Below the pieces are notes generated by a model. That model saw nothing but the letters and a program-made list of their open reading frames with translations. It was not told the origin of the DNA and ran no database searches. DNA of 35,819 nucleotides from IMG/VR virus record IMGVR_UViG_3300042504_001043, positions 1 through 35,819 of that record; one strand, written 5' to 3'. Below, in pieces: positions 23,286 to 30,690 of the stretch (position 1 is the first letter of the stretch; each line of letters opens with the position of its first letter). The position numbers and the translations under genes are program-made. Source of the DNA: a virus.

Positions 23286-24509
23286 TCATGCCGCGCCGTT
23301 CGGCGCGACGTCTGAATTCGGCGGCATTCCTGCCGCGGTCATGTTGAGCGGTTGCAGATACACCTCGCCCTCGTCGATCGGGTTCATGTCCTCGAGACGA
23401 CGGACGTCGTTCACCGAGAGCCATCCCCAGTTCCGGCCGATCGCGTAGGCGTCGTAGCGCGACTTCAGATCTCCGCGCAGCAGCGCCTCGGGTGAGAGCT
23501 TCGAGAAGTAGGTGTTCGGCGCCGTGATCAGATCGCGCGAGATCGACTGCTCCCATCGCGTCATCCAGGGACCGATGCAATGCCCGAGGAAGTCGAGCGA
23601 CTGGTGCTCAATGTTTGAGAACGTCGCGCGCGACAGATCACCGATCAGGTGCGGCGGAACGCGGAACAAGCCCGCGATCTCCGAGCGTTGGAACTCTCGC
23701 GTCTGTAGGAACTGCGAGTCGTCGTTCGAGAGCGAGAGCCGCTCGATCGACATCCCCTCCTCGAGGAGCGCCGTCCGTCGAGCGTTGCCGCTTCCGGCGT
23801 AGGCAGAGTTCCAGGTCTCTTTCAGTCGCCCGGCCGCTTCTGCGGAGAGCTTCTGCGGATGCTTTAAGACTACGCCAGGCGTCGCGTCGTTTCGGTAGAA
23901 CCGGCCCGCGTATTCCTGGGTCGCGTAGGCGACACCGATCGAGTCGCGCCCAGACTCGATGACACCGACCGGCTGTACACCGTCGCGCGTTCGATAGCGA
24001 AGCGTGAACACCTCGTCGGCGCGCAAGGCGATCCGGTCGCCGTCCTCACGTTGAAGCTCGTAGACGAGCTGCATATCCGGGAGCTGCTTGATAGTGATGC
24101 GATCCGGGTGAATCGGAATCAGCTCGTCTACGATGTTTGAGGCGCGCGAGCGCCAGTTGATATACGCGAACCCGGCCCCGCGAAGGAGCGCGTGTTCGGT
24201 CAACATTTCGCGGAACTCCTGCGAGGTCTGCCAGGAGTTCGGTCGGTCGTGGAGTAGGATCTGTAGCGGATGCTCCGCGGCGCGCTCCCGACCGCCATCG
24301 GCCCGGCGCCGGTACATATTGAGCGGCATCGAACCGATCGTCTCGGCGATGACGCGGACGCAAGCGTAGACCGCAGCGACGCGCATCGCGGTCTGTTCGT
24401 TGACGTGTACGCCCGAGGCGGAATTCGTGCCCTCGAGGCGCATGATCAAACGGTCGAGCGCGGTCTGTCCTGCGCTCTTCCGTCGCATGATTCGATCTAT
24501 CCAGGACAC
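23286..24509 (-). CDS. Portal protein, HK97 family
   Basis: A 407-residue portal subunit. It begins with a basic M-S-W-I-D-R-I-M-R-R-K and shows the family pattern A-V-Y-A-C-V-R-V-I-A-E-T-I-G-S-M-P-L-N-M-Y near residues 47-66, H-P-L-Q-I-L-L-H-D-R-P-N, then the wing and stem regions, and the R-V-P-P-H-L-I-G-D segment near residue 275. Twelve copies would form the ring through which TerL pumps DNA. It follows the terminase gene with a 10-nt gap and overlaps the protease coding region. Confidence 0.92.
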   Translation of the reverse strand: MSWIDRIMRRKSAGQTALDRLIMRLEGTNSASGVHVNEQTAMRVAAVYACVRVIAETIGSMPLNMYRRRADGGRERAAEHPLQILLHDRPNSWQTSQEFREMLTEHALLRGAGFAYINWRSRASNIVDELIPIHPDRITIKQLPDMQLVYELQREDGDRIALRADEVFTLRYRTRDGVQPVGVIESGRDSIGVAYATQEYAGRFYRNDATPGVVLKHPQKLSAEAAGRLKETWNSAYAGSGNARRTALLEEGMSIERLSLSNDDSQFLQTREFQRSEIAGLFRVPPHLIGDLSRATFSNIEHQSLDFLGHCIGPWMTRWEQSISRDLITAPNTYFSKLSPEALLRGDLKSRYDAYAIGRNWGWLSVNDVRRLEDMNPIDEGEVYLQPLNMTAAGMPPNSDVAPNGAA

Positions 24510-24519
24510 AGAAACCTCG

Positions 24520-26052
24520 TTATATGGTCAGGATGCCGCGCTCTTCGTAGACACTTGGCCCGTCGAGCTTGGGTGCGGCCTTCGCGTAGGCGCCGATCGC
24601 CATTGCGAGAGCGACCATTCCGTCAATGCGGCCGGTCGCCTTTGCTTTGTCGAGTTTGCGATTCCCGGCGGCGTCTCGAGTTGCGACTGCGTTCGCAGCG
24701 CACCAGGTCAGGACGGGGTGTCCGCCGTGATGAATGCGCTCGGCCATCAGTTCGCCCTCGAGCGCGTCAAGCGCCGGAGCCATGTCGCGGTAGCCCTGGC
24801 CGAACTCCACCAGGGGGAGCTCGCGACCGAGCCGCGACAGCTCGGTCTTGAAGACATCCATCCGCCACCGATCGAAGGCGATCGCGGCGACGTCGTAGTC
24901 GTCGCAGAGCTGACAGAGCTGTTCGGCGACGACTGCGTAGTCGACGGACGCGCCCGGCGTCGCGACCAGGTATCCGCGATCTCGCCATACGTCATACGGT
25001 GCCCGGTCCCTCGAGGCCCGGTCGGTCAGTCCCAGGCTCGGCGCGAAGAAGGTCGGCTTCGTGTGCCAGTAGCCGCGGCCGTCCCTGGTAACAGCGACGA
25101 GCGCGGTCAGGTCGTTACGCGCCGAAAGGTCGAGCCCAATATAGACCGAGTTCTCGTAGAACGCGGCCTCGTCCGGGTCGGCGCCGTTGCGTAACCATAT
25201 CGCCCGAGGGACGAACGGCGAGGTCTGATCGACGCGCTGATTCAAGACGAGGTTCCGATAGGAGCTCTCGCGCGACGGCATTCGCTTTGCCGCTGCGGCC
25301 TGCTCTCGGACCTCCGTCGGGTTCAGAAAATCACCGAAGGCGGGATTCGCCGCCCTCATCGCTTCGTCGGAGAACGGGTCCATCGACTCGTCCGCCGAAA
25401 ACATGAAGAGCTTCGTCTTCGGATCGGCGCCGCTCTTCGCGTCGTCGATCAGGACCGACAGGAGATCCGCGTCGGTCGGTGCCTGCGTCGAGATCACTAT
25501 CGAGAGCGGCTCCGCCTGGGCGCCGCTCGCGGTCTCGAGCGCTTCGTATAACTCGCTCCGCGGCCCTTTCACCTGTCCGAGCTCGTCGTGTACGGTGAAC
25601 ACCGGCGAGAGGCCGTAGGCCGTCGAGGCTTCGGCAGAGAGCGCTCTGTAGAGCGTCCCGAGCTCCTGACAGTAGAGCTGCTTCGCTGTGTCTCGTACCG
25701 CGACGACCGCGTTAAGATCCGGCGACATTCGGACGATCTTCGCGGCGAGCGCGAATAGGATCGCCGCCTGGTCGCGACTCTGCGCTGCCGAGAAGAGCTG
25801 CGAGTTCGCTCGAGCTTCCGGTCCGCAGAGGTGCAGAAGTAGCAGGAACGCGGAGAGCGAGGTCTTCCCGTTTTTTCTCCCATACGAAACGATCGCTCGT
25901 CTCGTTGGCGAGTCGTAGATCCCGCGGATGATCTCCTTCTGAAATTCCCGCAGCGCGACAGGTCGCCCGACATGGGCGCCTTCCGGCACCCGACAGGTCG
26001 CCTCGATCCAGGCGATGTTCCGATCGCCTCGAGCTAGGCTCCGAACTCCCAC
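24520..26052 (-). CDS. Terminase large subunit (ATPase and nuclease)
   Basis: The start is set at GTG 26052, inside the last codons of the small subunit gene; the frame continues upstream but the added residues are a shadow of that gene. The 510-residue product has a Walker A G-R-K-N-G-K-T at 58-64, a Walker B-like V-F-T-V-H-D156-E157, an S-T-Q coupling motif near 188-190, and the nuclease-domain start Y-I-G-L-D308. This is the HK97 gp2/Terminase_1 pattern. It cuts concatemers and packages DNA through the portal using ATP. Confidence 0.92.
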   Translation of the reverse strand: MGVRSLARGDRNIAWIEATCRVPEGAHVGRPVALREFQKEIIRGIYDSPTRRAIVSYGRKNGKTSLSAFLLLLHLCGPEARANSQLFSAAQSRDQAAILFALAAKIVRMSPDLNAVVAVRDTAKQLYCQELGTLYRALSAEASTAYGLSPVFTVHDELGQVKGPRSELYEALETASGAQAEPLSIVISTQAPTDADLLSVLIDDAKSGADPKTKLFMFSADESMDPFSDEAMRAANPAFGDFLNPTEVREQAAAAKRMPSRESSYRNLVLNQRVDQTSPFVPRAIWLRNGADPDEAAFYENSVYIGLDLSARNDLTALVAVTRDGRGYWHTKPTFFAPSLGLTDRASRDRAPYDVWRDRGYLVATPGASVDYAVVAEQLCQLCDDYDVAAIAFDRWRMDVFKTELSRLGRELPLVEFGQGYRDMAPALDALEGELMAERIHHGGHPVLTWCAANAVATRDAAGNRKLDKAKATGRIDGMVALAMAIGAYAKAAPKLDGPSVYEERGILTI

Positions 26053-26444
26053 GGTTTCTTCGGAGCCGCGCGATCGCTTGCGGTTGCCGCGGCTCGAGCG
26101 CCGTATCGGCTCTGCTGCGTGAGCCGCATCTTCGTCGCCAGGCTCGCCAGTTGTCCGCCGATCTTCGTCTGTAGGTTGATCAGGCGGTCGTAGTCGTCGA
26201 GGCATTCCGGGCTTACCTCGCGCAGCTTGCGCGATACGCGCCGGGATTCCGCGGCCATCGTGCAGTAGTGCTCGAGGAGCGGAAGGTTGTCGGGACCGAA
26301 CCAGTCCGCAGGCTTCGAGGCGACGATCTCGCGCCAGATCGCGCTCTCGTCGTCCGTAAGGCGATCAGGAGGTGCGACCCTCTCATGGGGTGCGACCCGT
26401 ACCACCGAGAGCCCCTCGGAGCTCTTCCGGCCTCGCTGTAGCAT
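26034..26444 (-). CDS. Terminase small subunit (P27-like family)
   Basis: A 136-residue DNA-recognition subunit. AAGGAT 7-8 nt before the ATG supports this start. The helical pattern P-D-R-L-T-D-D-E-S-A-I-W-R-E-I-V, then D-N-L-P-L-L-E-H-Y-C and L-R-E-V-S-P-E, is typical of P27-type small terminase proteins, which carry a helical core and an HTH-like part. The end is Ala/Arg-rich. Its order after an HNH gene and before TerL is the usual one in HK97-like phages with cohesive ends. Confidence 0.82.
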   Translation of the reverse strand: MLQRGRKSSEGLSVVRVAPHERVAPPDRLTDDESAIWREIVASKPADWFGPDNLPLLEHYCTMAAESRRVSRKLREVSPECLDDYDRLINLQTKIGGQLASLATKMRLTQQSRYGARAAATASDRAAPKKPWEFGA

Positions 26445-26529
26445 TTCAGGAATCCTTGCCGATTAGCACAGAACAGGCACGCGCTCGGTGTCCAAGCATC
26501 GAGCCGCAGAGATTCGATCCCCCCTCCCC
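26445..26529. other. Short intergenic gap before TerS, candidate cos region
   Basis: An 85-bp non-coding gap between the HNH gene and the small terminase gene. It holds a GC-rich C4-T-C4 block (about 26521-26529) next to the end of the HNH gene and no clear promoter. In HK97-like phages cohesive ends lie just upstream of terS, beside HNH genes. No diagnostic repeat was seen, so this is position-based only. Confidence 0.3.
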
Positions 26530-26871
26530 TCACCGGGAAAAATTCCAGGGGTGGCCGGGATCTAGTGGCGAGCCCGAGGTGTCGCATCCCCGCAGGGTTC
26601 CGGTCCGCTCGAGCTCGGCCTTCGCGCCGTTGTGGCAAGCCTCGCAGAGGGGTTGCCAGTTCGTCGCGTCCCAGAAGAGCTTCTCGTCGCCTCGATGTGG
26701 CGTGATGTGATCGACGACCGATGCCGCCGTCACCCTACCGAGTTGCTCGCAGTACACACAGAGCGGATGCGCTGCCAGGTATGCCTGGCGGGCTGTTTTC
26801 CACTTTCGACCGTAGAGTCGGTCGCGGTGTGTTTCCCTCGACCACAGTCGAGGTTGCTGTAGTTTCGTCAT
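26530..26871 (-). CDS. HNH endonuclease
   Basis: A 113-residue nuclease starting at ATG 26871; an ATG at 26931 would overlap the upstream gene. The zinc and catalytic pattern is complete: C38-x-x-C41 near P-L-C-V-Y-C, D54-H55 in V-V-D-H-I-T-P-H, N71-W-Q in the D-A-T-N-W-Q block, and C76-x-x-C79-H80. Phage HNH proteins of this size next to terS work with the terminase to cut cos DNA or stimulate TerL. The Shine-Dalgarno sequence is weak. Confidence 0.88.
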   Translation of the reverse strand: MTKLQQPRLWSRETHRDRLYGRKWKTARQAYLAAHPLCVYCEQLGRVTAASVVDHITPHRGDEKLFWDATNWQPLCEACHNGAKAELERTGTLRGCDTSGSPLDPGHPWNFSR

Positions 26872-26884
26872 GCAAATGTGTACA

Positions 26885-27334
26885 TCAAGCAATTTTCTGT
26901 GACCAGGTATCCGCGACACAGAGCGCGCCATACATCGCCGTCCGAAAGCGACGCAGGAGCGTCTGGTACTGACCTGGGCTCATTCGCAGGCGTCGAGCTC
27001 GAGAGTCGTTCGGTTCGTCTCTCGGCGTGAGGTAGGTGACCTCGACAAGCTGCGCCCAGTTATGACGTCCGCGGCAAAGGTCGGTGACGCACCGCTCGAC
27101 GACGACCACGTCTCGCGGCCATGTCTGGTCCGGGGTGTAGCCGCCTGGTGAGTTGATGCCGAGCACAATCTCTCGCAGGAGCTTGGTGCTGATCGACTCG
27201 CGCGGATAGCCCAGCTCGCCCAGGCGATCTCGAGCAAACCTCGCCCATTGATACATTCGCCAATCGACGAAGGCGGTCACGTCGGTCGCGTTCCTGGGTT
27301 TTCTCTCGTATGCGTCGGCTGCGGCGGTGCTCAC
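26885..27334 (-). CDS. Possible late-gene regulator (Q/ArpU-like), uncertain
   Basis: A 149-residue, mainly helical and basic protein. The C-terminal part (R-L-R-M-S-P-G-Q-Y-Q-T-L-L-R-R-F-R-T-A) resembles a σ-region-4-like helix-turn-helix, as in ArpU- and Q-related regulators. It lies directly after RusA and before HNH/terminase, the place of the late antiterminator or activator in many lambdoid phages. No zinc-finger or other defining motif was seen, so the function is inferred from position and fold only. ATGA-type junctions link it to RusA. Confidence 0.5.
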   Translation of the reverse strand: MSTAAADAYERKPRNATDVTAFVDWRMYQWARFARDRLGELGYPRESISTKLLREIVLGINSPGGYTPDQTWPRDVVVVERCVTDLCRGRHNWAQLVEVTYLTPRDEPNDSRARRLRMSPGQYQTLLRRFRTAMYGALCVADTWSQKIA

Positions 27335-27729
27335 GGTTCCGATCCCCTGCGTGTCGTGAAGGTGGTCTCCGAGGTGTACGGTCGAATGACGACCTCGACC
27401 TTCCCGCCAGGGAAGACCGGACCGCGAATCACGCGGAGGTCGTCGATATTGCTGTCGTCCTCGATCACGCCTGCGGCGACGACGGCATCGAGGAGCGCCT
27501 TCTGTAGGTTGTCGAGGTCTCGCCTGCGTCGGTCCGGCGGATACGCCAGGAGCTCGACCTTGAGCGGTCCGCCGATCTGCTCGACCGGGACGCCCTGGTC
27601 GCTGATAGTCTCGATCGCGGCCTTCCGATACGCGCGACCTCGAGCACCGATCACCATGCGCCCGCGGAAGTTGCGCCAGTAGTGATTCACCGAAGGCGGG
27701 AAAGGTAGCGTGAACTCCAAGGGGATCAC
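27331..27729 (-). CDS. rusA: RusA-like Holliday junction resolvase
   Basis: The start is set at GTG 27729, which overlaps the upstream TGA (GTGA). The 132-residue product has F-P-P-S-V-N-H-Y-W-R near the N-terminus and P-P-D66-R-R-R-R-D71-L-D73-N. These match the catalytic aspartates of E. coli RusA (D70, D72); a third acidic cluster, E90-D91-D92, matches D91. RusA cuts four-way DNA junctions and in phages resolves recombination and replication branches before packaging. The C-terminal tail after about residue 118 is variable. Confidence 0.92.
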   Translation of the reverse strand: MIPLEFTLPFPPSVNHYWRNFRGRMVIGARGRAYRKAAIETISDQGVPVEQIGGPLKVELLAYPPDRRRRDLDNLQKALLDAVVAAGVIEDDSNIDDLRVIRGPVFPGGKVEVVIRPYTSETTFTTRRGSEP

Positions 27730-28313
27730 CTCGTTCCCGTCCTGCGCGTTAATTGCCGGAATTGCGCGTAGGTTGAAATCTGCACGAACAGCTCCGGCCA
27801 CGAGGTCGCCGTGCTGTAGAGCGCCGCGTTCGGGATCTCGAAAGTGTCCGCCTTCATCTCGAACGATGTGCCGTCGTTGCGATGCCTGGTCTGCCCTGCT
27901 GCGTACAGCTTCGCTCGAGCGAGGAACTCGTCCTTCGGTAGCCATCCGCAAACGGTGATCCGATTGCTCGCTCGATTGAACGAGAGGAAAAGGTAAGCGT
28001 CGACGTCGAAGGCGACCTGGCTCGCGATCAAGTTGTTGACGTACTCGAGCTTCGGATCGACCGCGCGCGTCATTGTCTTGACGTCGAACGTCAGGCCAAA
28101 AAGCTCGAAGTCGACGCCGCCGTCGTGTCGGCTGCTCGGTCGCATGAACTTCCGACCGATCGCGAAGTTGATCGTGTTTTGCCCCAGAATCCCGACGAGC
28201 TGCTGCTCGGGTGTTCCGTCGCTTCCGTCTCCGCGGCGCCCGAGGTTCACGCTCGACGCTAACGTCTGCGACTCCTCGAGCACCCTCGGATGAACGTCGA
28301 CGGTAAATGCCAT
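27726..28313 (-). CDS. Putative PD-(D/E)XK nuclease-like protein
   Basis: A 195-residue protein with no family recognised with certainty. Residues about 64-80 read G-G-V-D-F-E-L-F-G-L-T-F-D-V-K-T-M, which fits a D-x(n)-D-x-K active-site core of the restriction-endonuclease fold, preceded by a glutamate and a helix near residues 36-56. The remainder has alternating β and α segments. A structure-specific or restriction-like nuclease is inferred. It is coupled by GTGA to RusA. No signal peptide or membrane segment was seen. Confidence 0.5.
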   Translation of the reverse strand: MAFTVDVHPRVLEESQTLASSVNLGRRGDGSDGTPEQQLVGILGQNTINFAIGRKFMRPSSRHDGGVDFELFGLTFDVKTMTRAVDPKLEYVNNLIASQVAFDVDAYLFLSFNRASNRITVCGWLPKDEFLARAKLYAAGQTRHRNDGTSFEMKADTFEIPNAALYSTATSWPELFVQISTYAQFRQLTRRTGTR

Positions 28314-28316
28314 GCG

Positions 28317-28442
28317 TCAAGTCAGCGCTCGCACGATCCAGGTCGCGACGACCGCGATCGTCCCTACACCGAGGCCCAAGATCGCGCCGACGATAACGAC
28401 TGACGAAAGCCCTGCGACGATTGCCGTTGCTGTTTTGCTCAT
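28317..28442 (-). CDS. Tiny single-span membrane protein (41 residues)
   Basis: This small gene starts at an ATG that overlaps the TGA of the preceding gene (ATGA). The 41-residue product reads M-S-K-T-A-T-A-I-V-A-G and contains one continuous hydrophobic segment (about residues 7-36, rich in V/I/G/A) ending in W-I-V-R-A-L-T. Such miniproteins in phage replication operons are sometimes membrane-active or regulators, but no function is known here. Its coupled start and stop favour a real gene. Confidence 0.6.
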   Translation of the reverse strand: MSKTATAIVAGLSSVVIVGAILGLGVGTIAVVATWIVRALT

Positions 28443-28576
28443 GCCGCCGCCCGTCCTGGTCGCGTCGAGATCAGTCGCGCAAAGCGCTCGAGCTGCTCGA
28501 TCGTGAAGGTGAACTCGCCGTCGACCTCGAGCGCGCCGACCCAGCGCGCAAGGCGCACGATCCTCTCGTTTGTCAT
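28439..28576 (-). CDS. Small hypothetical protein (45 residues)
   Basis: Starts at ATG 28576 with an excellent GGAGGT Shine-Dalgarno sequence 2-3 nt upstream, overlapping the stop of the preceding gene (ATGA). The product (M-T-N-E-R-I-V-R-L-A-R-W-V-G-A-L...F-T-I-E-Q-L-E-R-F-A-R-L-I) is two amphipathic helices. It has no family recognised. Because it is short and tightly packed between coupled genes, it is probably real. Confidence 0.65.
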   Translation of the reverse strand: MTNERIVRLARWVGALEVDGEFTFTIEQLERFARLISTRPGRAAA

Positions 28577-28851
28577 ACCTCCGCCTCGTTTGCTGCGTAG
28601 CCGGTCAGCGACACCACCTTCTCGGTCGCGAGTACGTCTGCGAGCAGTCGAGCCGATTGCTCGGTTCGCTCGGATCGGTAGACGCGCCAGTTCCACCACC
28701 AGCGCGATTTCCCTGCTGGGAGATACTCGACGTTCCAATGAAAGTCGTCGCCCTGGGAAATTCGGACGCGCTGAATCGGGACGATGGTCTGCTGCGTTGT
28801 CGAGAACGGTCTGTCTCGAAGCGTCGTTTTTCCGTTTGTCGATTCGCTCAT
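28573..28851 (-). CDS. Hypothetical protein, Trp/Arg-rich centre (92 residues)
   Basis: A 92-residue protein with a Thr/Gln-rich start, a central S-R-W-W-W-N-W-R-V-Y-R segment with four tryptophans, and an acidic tail (N-E-A-E-V). The aromatic-basic centre could bind nucleic acid, but no known domain is recognised. It is encoded between the SSB-like gene and the tiny membrane-protein genes, in the replication/recombination part of the operon. Function unknown. Confidence 0.6.
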   Translation of the reverse strand: MSESTNGKTTLRDRPFSTTQQTIVPIQRVRISQGDDFHWNVEYLPAGKSRWWWNWRVYRSERTEQSARLLADVLATEKVVSLTGYAANEAEV

Positions 28852-28884
28852 GGGCTGGTTGCCTCGGAAGAGTTACCGATCGGG

Positions 28885-29154
28885 TTAGAACGGGATGTCG
28901 TCGTTGAACTCATCGCGCGGAGGCGGTGACGGTGCCGGTGCCGGTGCGCGTTGTTCGTCTTTCGGTCGAACGGAGAGCGAGAAAAACTTTTCCCCTGCGA
29001 GCTTCGATCCTTCCTTGCCAGTCTTCAGCCATCCCGAGAGCCAATACTCGACGCCGCCGACGTTGATCGAGCCGGAGTAGTCCGGGTGCGTGTCCTTCTC
29101 CTTGCGTTTGTTTTTCGCGAGGAGTCCGCTGTTCGTGTTGTCGTATTGAGGCAT
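28885..29154 (-). CDS. SSB-like small ssDNA-binding protein with acidic tip
   Basis: An 89-residue protein beginning M-P-Q-Y-D-N-T-N-S-G-L-L-A-K-N-K-R-K-E and then H-P-D-Y-S-G-S-I-N-V-G-G-V-E-Y-W-L-S-G-W-L-K. This is a small OB-like pattern found in phage ssDNA-binding-type proteins. A Pro/Ala-rich linker (about 70-80) leads to a final D-D-I-P-F. That ending closely resembles the DDDIPF tip of bacterial SSB, which docks host repair and replication proteins. It is therefore a likely ssDNA-binding or SSB-mimic protein. GGAGA 9 nt before the ATG is its ribosome site. Confidence 0.65.
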   Translation of the reverse strand: MPQYDNTNSGLLAKNKRKEKDTHPDYSGSINVGGVEYWLSGWLKTGKEGSKLAGEKFFSLSVRPKDEQRAPAPAPSPPPRDEFNDDIPF

Positions 29155-29157
29155 CGT

Positions 29158-29394
29158 CTAGGTCTCCGGTGGGTTTAACGGTGTGCGATATAGACGCTGG
29201 AAGAGCGACTGCCAGGTCTCGGCGGGTTTTCCTTTGCGCTTGCCTGCGATCGAGAGCGCGCGCTGCTGCTCGAGGATCGCGGTGCGAATCTTTTCGCGGC
29301 GCTGCTCGGCGGTTGTGATGCCAGAGTCCCAATCGAGCGACATCCCAAGGCGTCGCGCCATCCAGGCTTCGGTGATCAGATCCGCGAGTCTCAC
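29158..29394 (-). CDS. Small hypothetical replication-operon protein (78 residues)
   Basis: Starts at GTG 29394, which overlaps the TGA of the helicase-loader-like gene (GTGA). The 78-residue product is helical and basic, with L-I-T-E-A-W-M-A-R-R-L-G-M and A-E-Q-R-R-E-K-I-R-T-A-I-L. No known family is recognised. The gene order suggests a replication accessory role. The coupled start favours it over the longer Arg/Pro-rich in-frame extension, which is a shadow of the upstream gene. Confidence 0.6.
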   Translation of the reverse strand: MRLADLITEAWMARRLGMSLDWDSGITTAEQRREKIRTAILEQQRALSIAGKRKGKPAETWQSLFQRLYRTPLNPPET

Positions 29395-29885
29395 TTGCCG
29401 ATCGCTTCGATCAGTCCGCGGACCGGGTTGTCCTGCGCGAGCTGCGGGAGTTCCTGGCGCGTCTCCGCGACGTCGGCCAGTTGGTCGTAGTGCGAAGCGA
29501 ACCGCTTCTCCAGGAACGGGAGCGCATCGACGCTCGACCAGGCGATGATCTTCCATCCGCCGAGCGCCTGGACGGCGCGCTCGACTTCGGGAACGGCGGG
29601 CCCGGCGTGATAGGCGCCCGAGCGAACGTGCTGTAGCGCGATGGCCCACGCCTCGCCTGGTGTCATGCGCTGCGCTTTGCGGAGCTGCTGAAAATGCCAG
29701 GGGTTCGGGAAGTATTCCTCGTGGAGCATCAGGTGTTGTGCTGCCGCGCGAAACTCCTCGATCGACCAGGTACTCATCGCTGCGAACCAGAGCTCGAGCG
29801 CTTCCGGCGTGATCTTTCCGCCGGGTTTCATTTCGGCAAGCGAGACCAGGATGCGAGCCATTTCGGCGCGATCACCCGGCTGCAC
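29391..29885 (-). CDS. Replication protein, λ P / helicase-loader-like (putative)
   Basis: A 164-residue helical protein (GTG 29885; an ATG at 29861 is an alternative). The pattern I-T-P-E-A-L-E-L-W-F-A-A-M, W-S-I-E-E-F-R-A-A-A-Q-H-L, F-P-N-P-W-H-F, then G-E-A-W-A-I-A-L and E-V-E-R-A-V-Q-A-L-G-G-W resembles phage proteins placed after O-type initiators, which load the host DnaB helicase. Catalytic motifs are not expected in this type, so the call rests on overall pattern and on its place after the DUF1376 gene. It overlaps that gene by 14 nt. Confidence 0.55.
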   Translation of the reverse strand: MQPGDRAEMARILVSLAEMKPGGKITPEALELWFAAMSTWSIEEFRAAAQHLMLHEEYFPNPWHFQQLRKAQRMTPGEAWAIALQHVRSGAYHAGPAVPEVERAVQALGGWKIIAWSSVDALPFLEKRFASHYDQLADVAETRQELPQLAQDNPVRGLIEAIGK

Positions 29886-30690
29886 TTGCCTTCTCCAGCC
29901 ACGCCTGGGCTGCTGCGATGTTCGTGTCCTGGGCGCGCTTCGCCTTCGTCGGCGGGATCGGCCAGGGTTGCGACCAGGGACGATCGGGATCGCCGAAAAA
30001 TCTCGCCGGGTTCAAGACCATCCGGTTCGTCGCCTGGACGTGAGCGGCGTATCGCTCGACGCCTTCGCGCAGATTCTCCCAGGACGCGCCGAGCTCGAGG
30101 TGCCTGCGGATGTGGTGCTCTGCCGTGATCCAGTCCGTGCGGCCTGCGTGGGGTGGGTATGCGCTCTTGATCGCGTCGAGGTGCTGCCGTTCTTCGCCTT
30201 CGGCGCGCGCGATTTTTGCCACCTCAAGCGAAGAGATTACACATGGGGAGTTAGATGTCGTTGGAGATATAGTCTGGTGTCTGGAGTCTGGTGTCTGGAT
30301 AGGTTGATCGTTCGTTGAACGATTCGTAGCACGAGTCGTGCTCGGCTCGTTGCCCTGGCGGTCAGCTCGTCGTCGCGCTTCTCGTTGCTCGGCGATGCGT
30401 CGATTCGTCTCTCGCTGCTCGTCCGCCTTCGCGATTTCGCGCTGGGCTCTCGAGTTAGTCCACCCACCATCGCCCTGCTCCCAGAATTCCTCGAGGACGC
30501 GCTTCACGGCGTCTCGGTCGAGCTTCGAGACTGCGCCGACGATGCGGCAGAGCTGCGTCATGTCCGGCGGGAGCGGACGCTCGGTCGCGTAGTGATGATC
30601 GAGGAGCGACCTATATGCGCCGCGCTCGGTCAGCGAGAGGTGCCCGGTGTCACGTTGAAAGTCGCCGATGTAGTGCTTGTAGAAGTTCAC
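29872..30690 (-). CDS. Replication initiator with DUF1376 (YdaU-like) domain
   Basis: A 272-residue protein. Residues 1-85 show the DUF1376 pattern: N-F-Y-K-H-Y-I-G-D-F-Q-R-D-T-G-H-L-S-L-T-E-R-G-A-Y, H-H-Y-A-T-E-R-P-L-P, and a W-T-N motif. Proteins of this family are λ O-like initiators. A charged, repetitive linker (about 90-150) follows; its DNA holds the tandem and inverted repeats that may be the origin. The C-terminal helical part (about 155-272) ends W-L-E-K-A-S-A. The N-terminal region follows the Cro-like gene by overlap. Confidence 0.8.
   Translation of the reverse strand: MNFYKHYIGDFQRDTGHLSLTERGAYRSLLDHHYATERPLPPDMTQLCRIVGAVSKLDRDAVKRVLEEFWEQGDGGWTNSRAQREIAKADEQRETNRRIAEQREARRRADRQGNEPSTTRATNRSTNDQPIQTPDSRHQTISPTTSNSPCVISSLEVAKIARAEGEERQHLDAIKSAYPPHAGRTDWITAEHHIRRHLELGASWENLREGVERYAAHVQATNRMVLNPARFFGDPDRPWSQPWPIPPTKAKRAQDTNIAAAQAWLEKASAAG
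30271..30323. repeat. 14-bp tandem repeat plus inverted repeat (candidate origin)
   Basis: AGTCTGGTGTCTGG occurs twice head-to-tail (30271-30284 and 30285-30298), followed 8 bp later by ATCGTTC-GTT-GAACGAT, a perfect inverted repeat (30307-30323). All of it lies inside the initiator gene linker. λ-type origins also lie inside the initiator gene and carry iterons. Only two iteron copies are visible, so this is suggestive. Confidence 0.45.

Noticed and set aside
22618-23580. Longer prohead protease with about 100 extra N-terminal residues
   Set aside because: The extra part is an Arg-rich shadow of the portal gene; the ATG at 23274 has a clear ribosome site and gives the normal family start.
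24520-26205. TerL starting 51 residues further upstream
   Set aside because: The added residues translate the TerS coding region out of frame and are low-complexity; GTG 26052 is the better start.
28312-28506. Plus-strand 64-codon frame
   Set aside because: It is antisense to two short but coupled minus-strand genes (28317-28442 and 28439-28576), the second with GGAGGT before its start.
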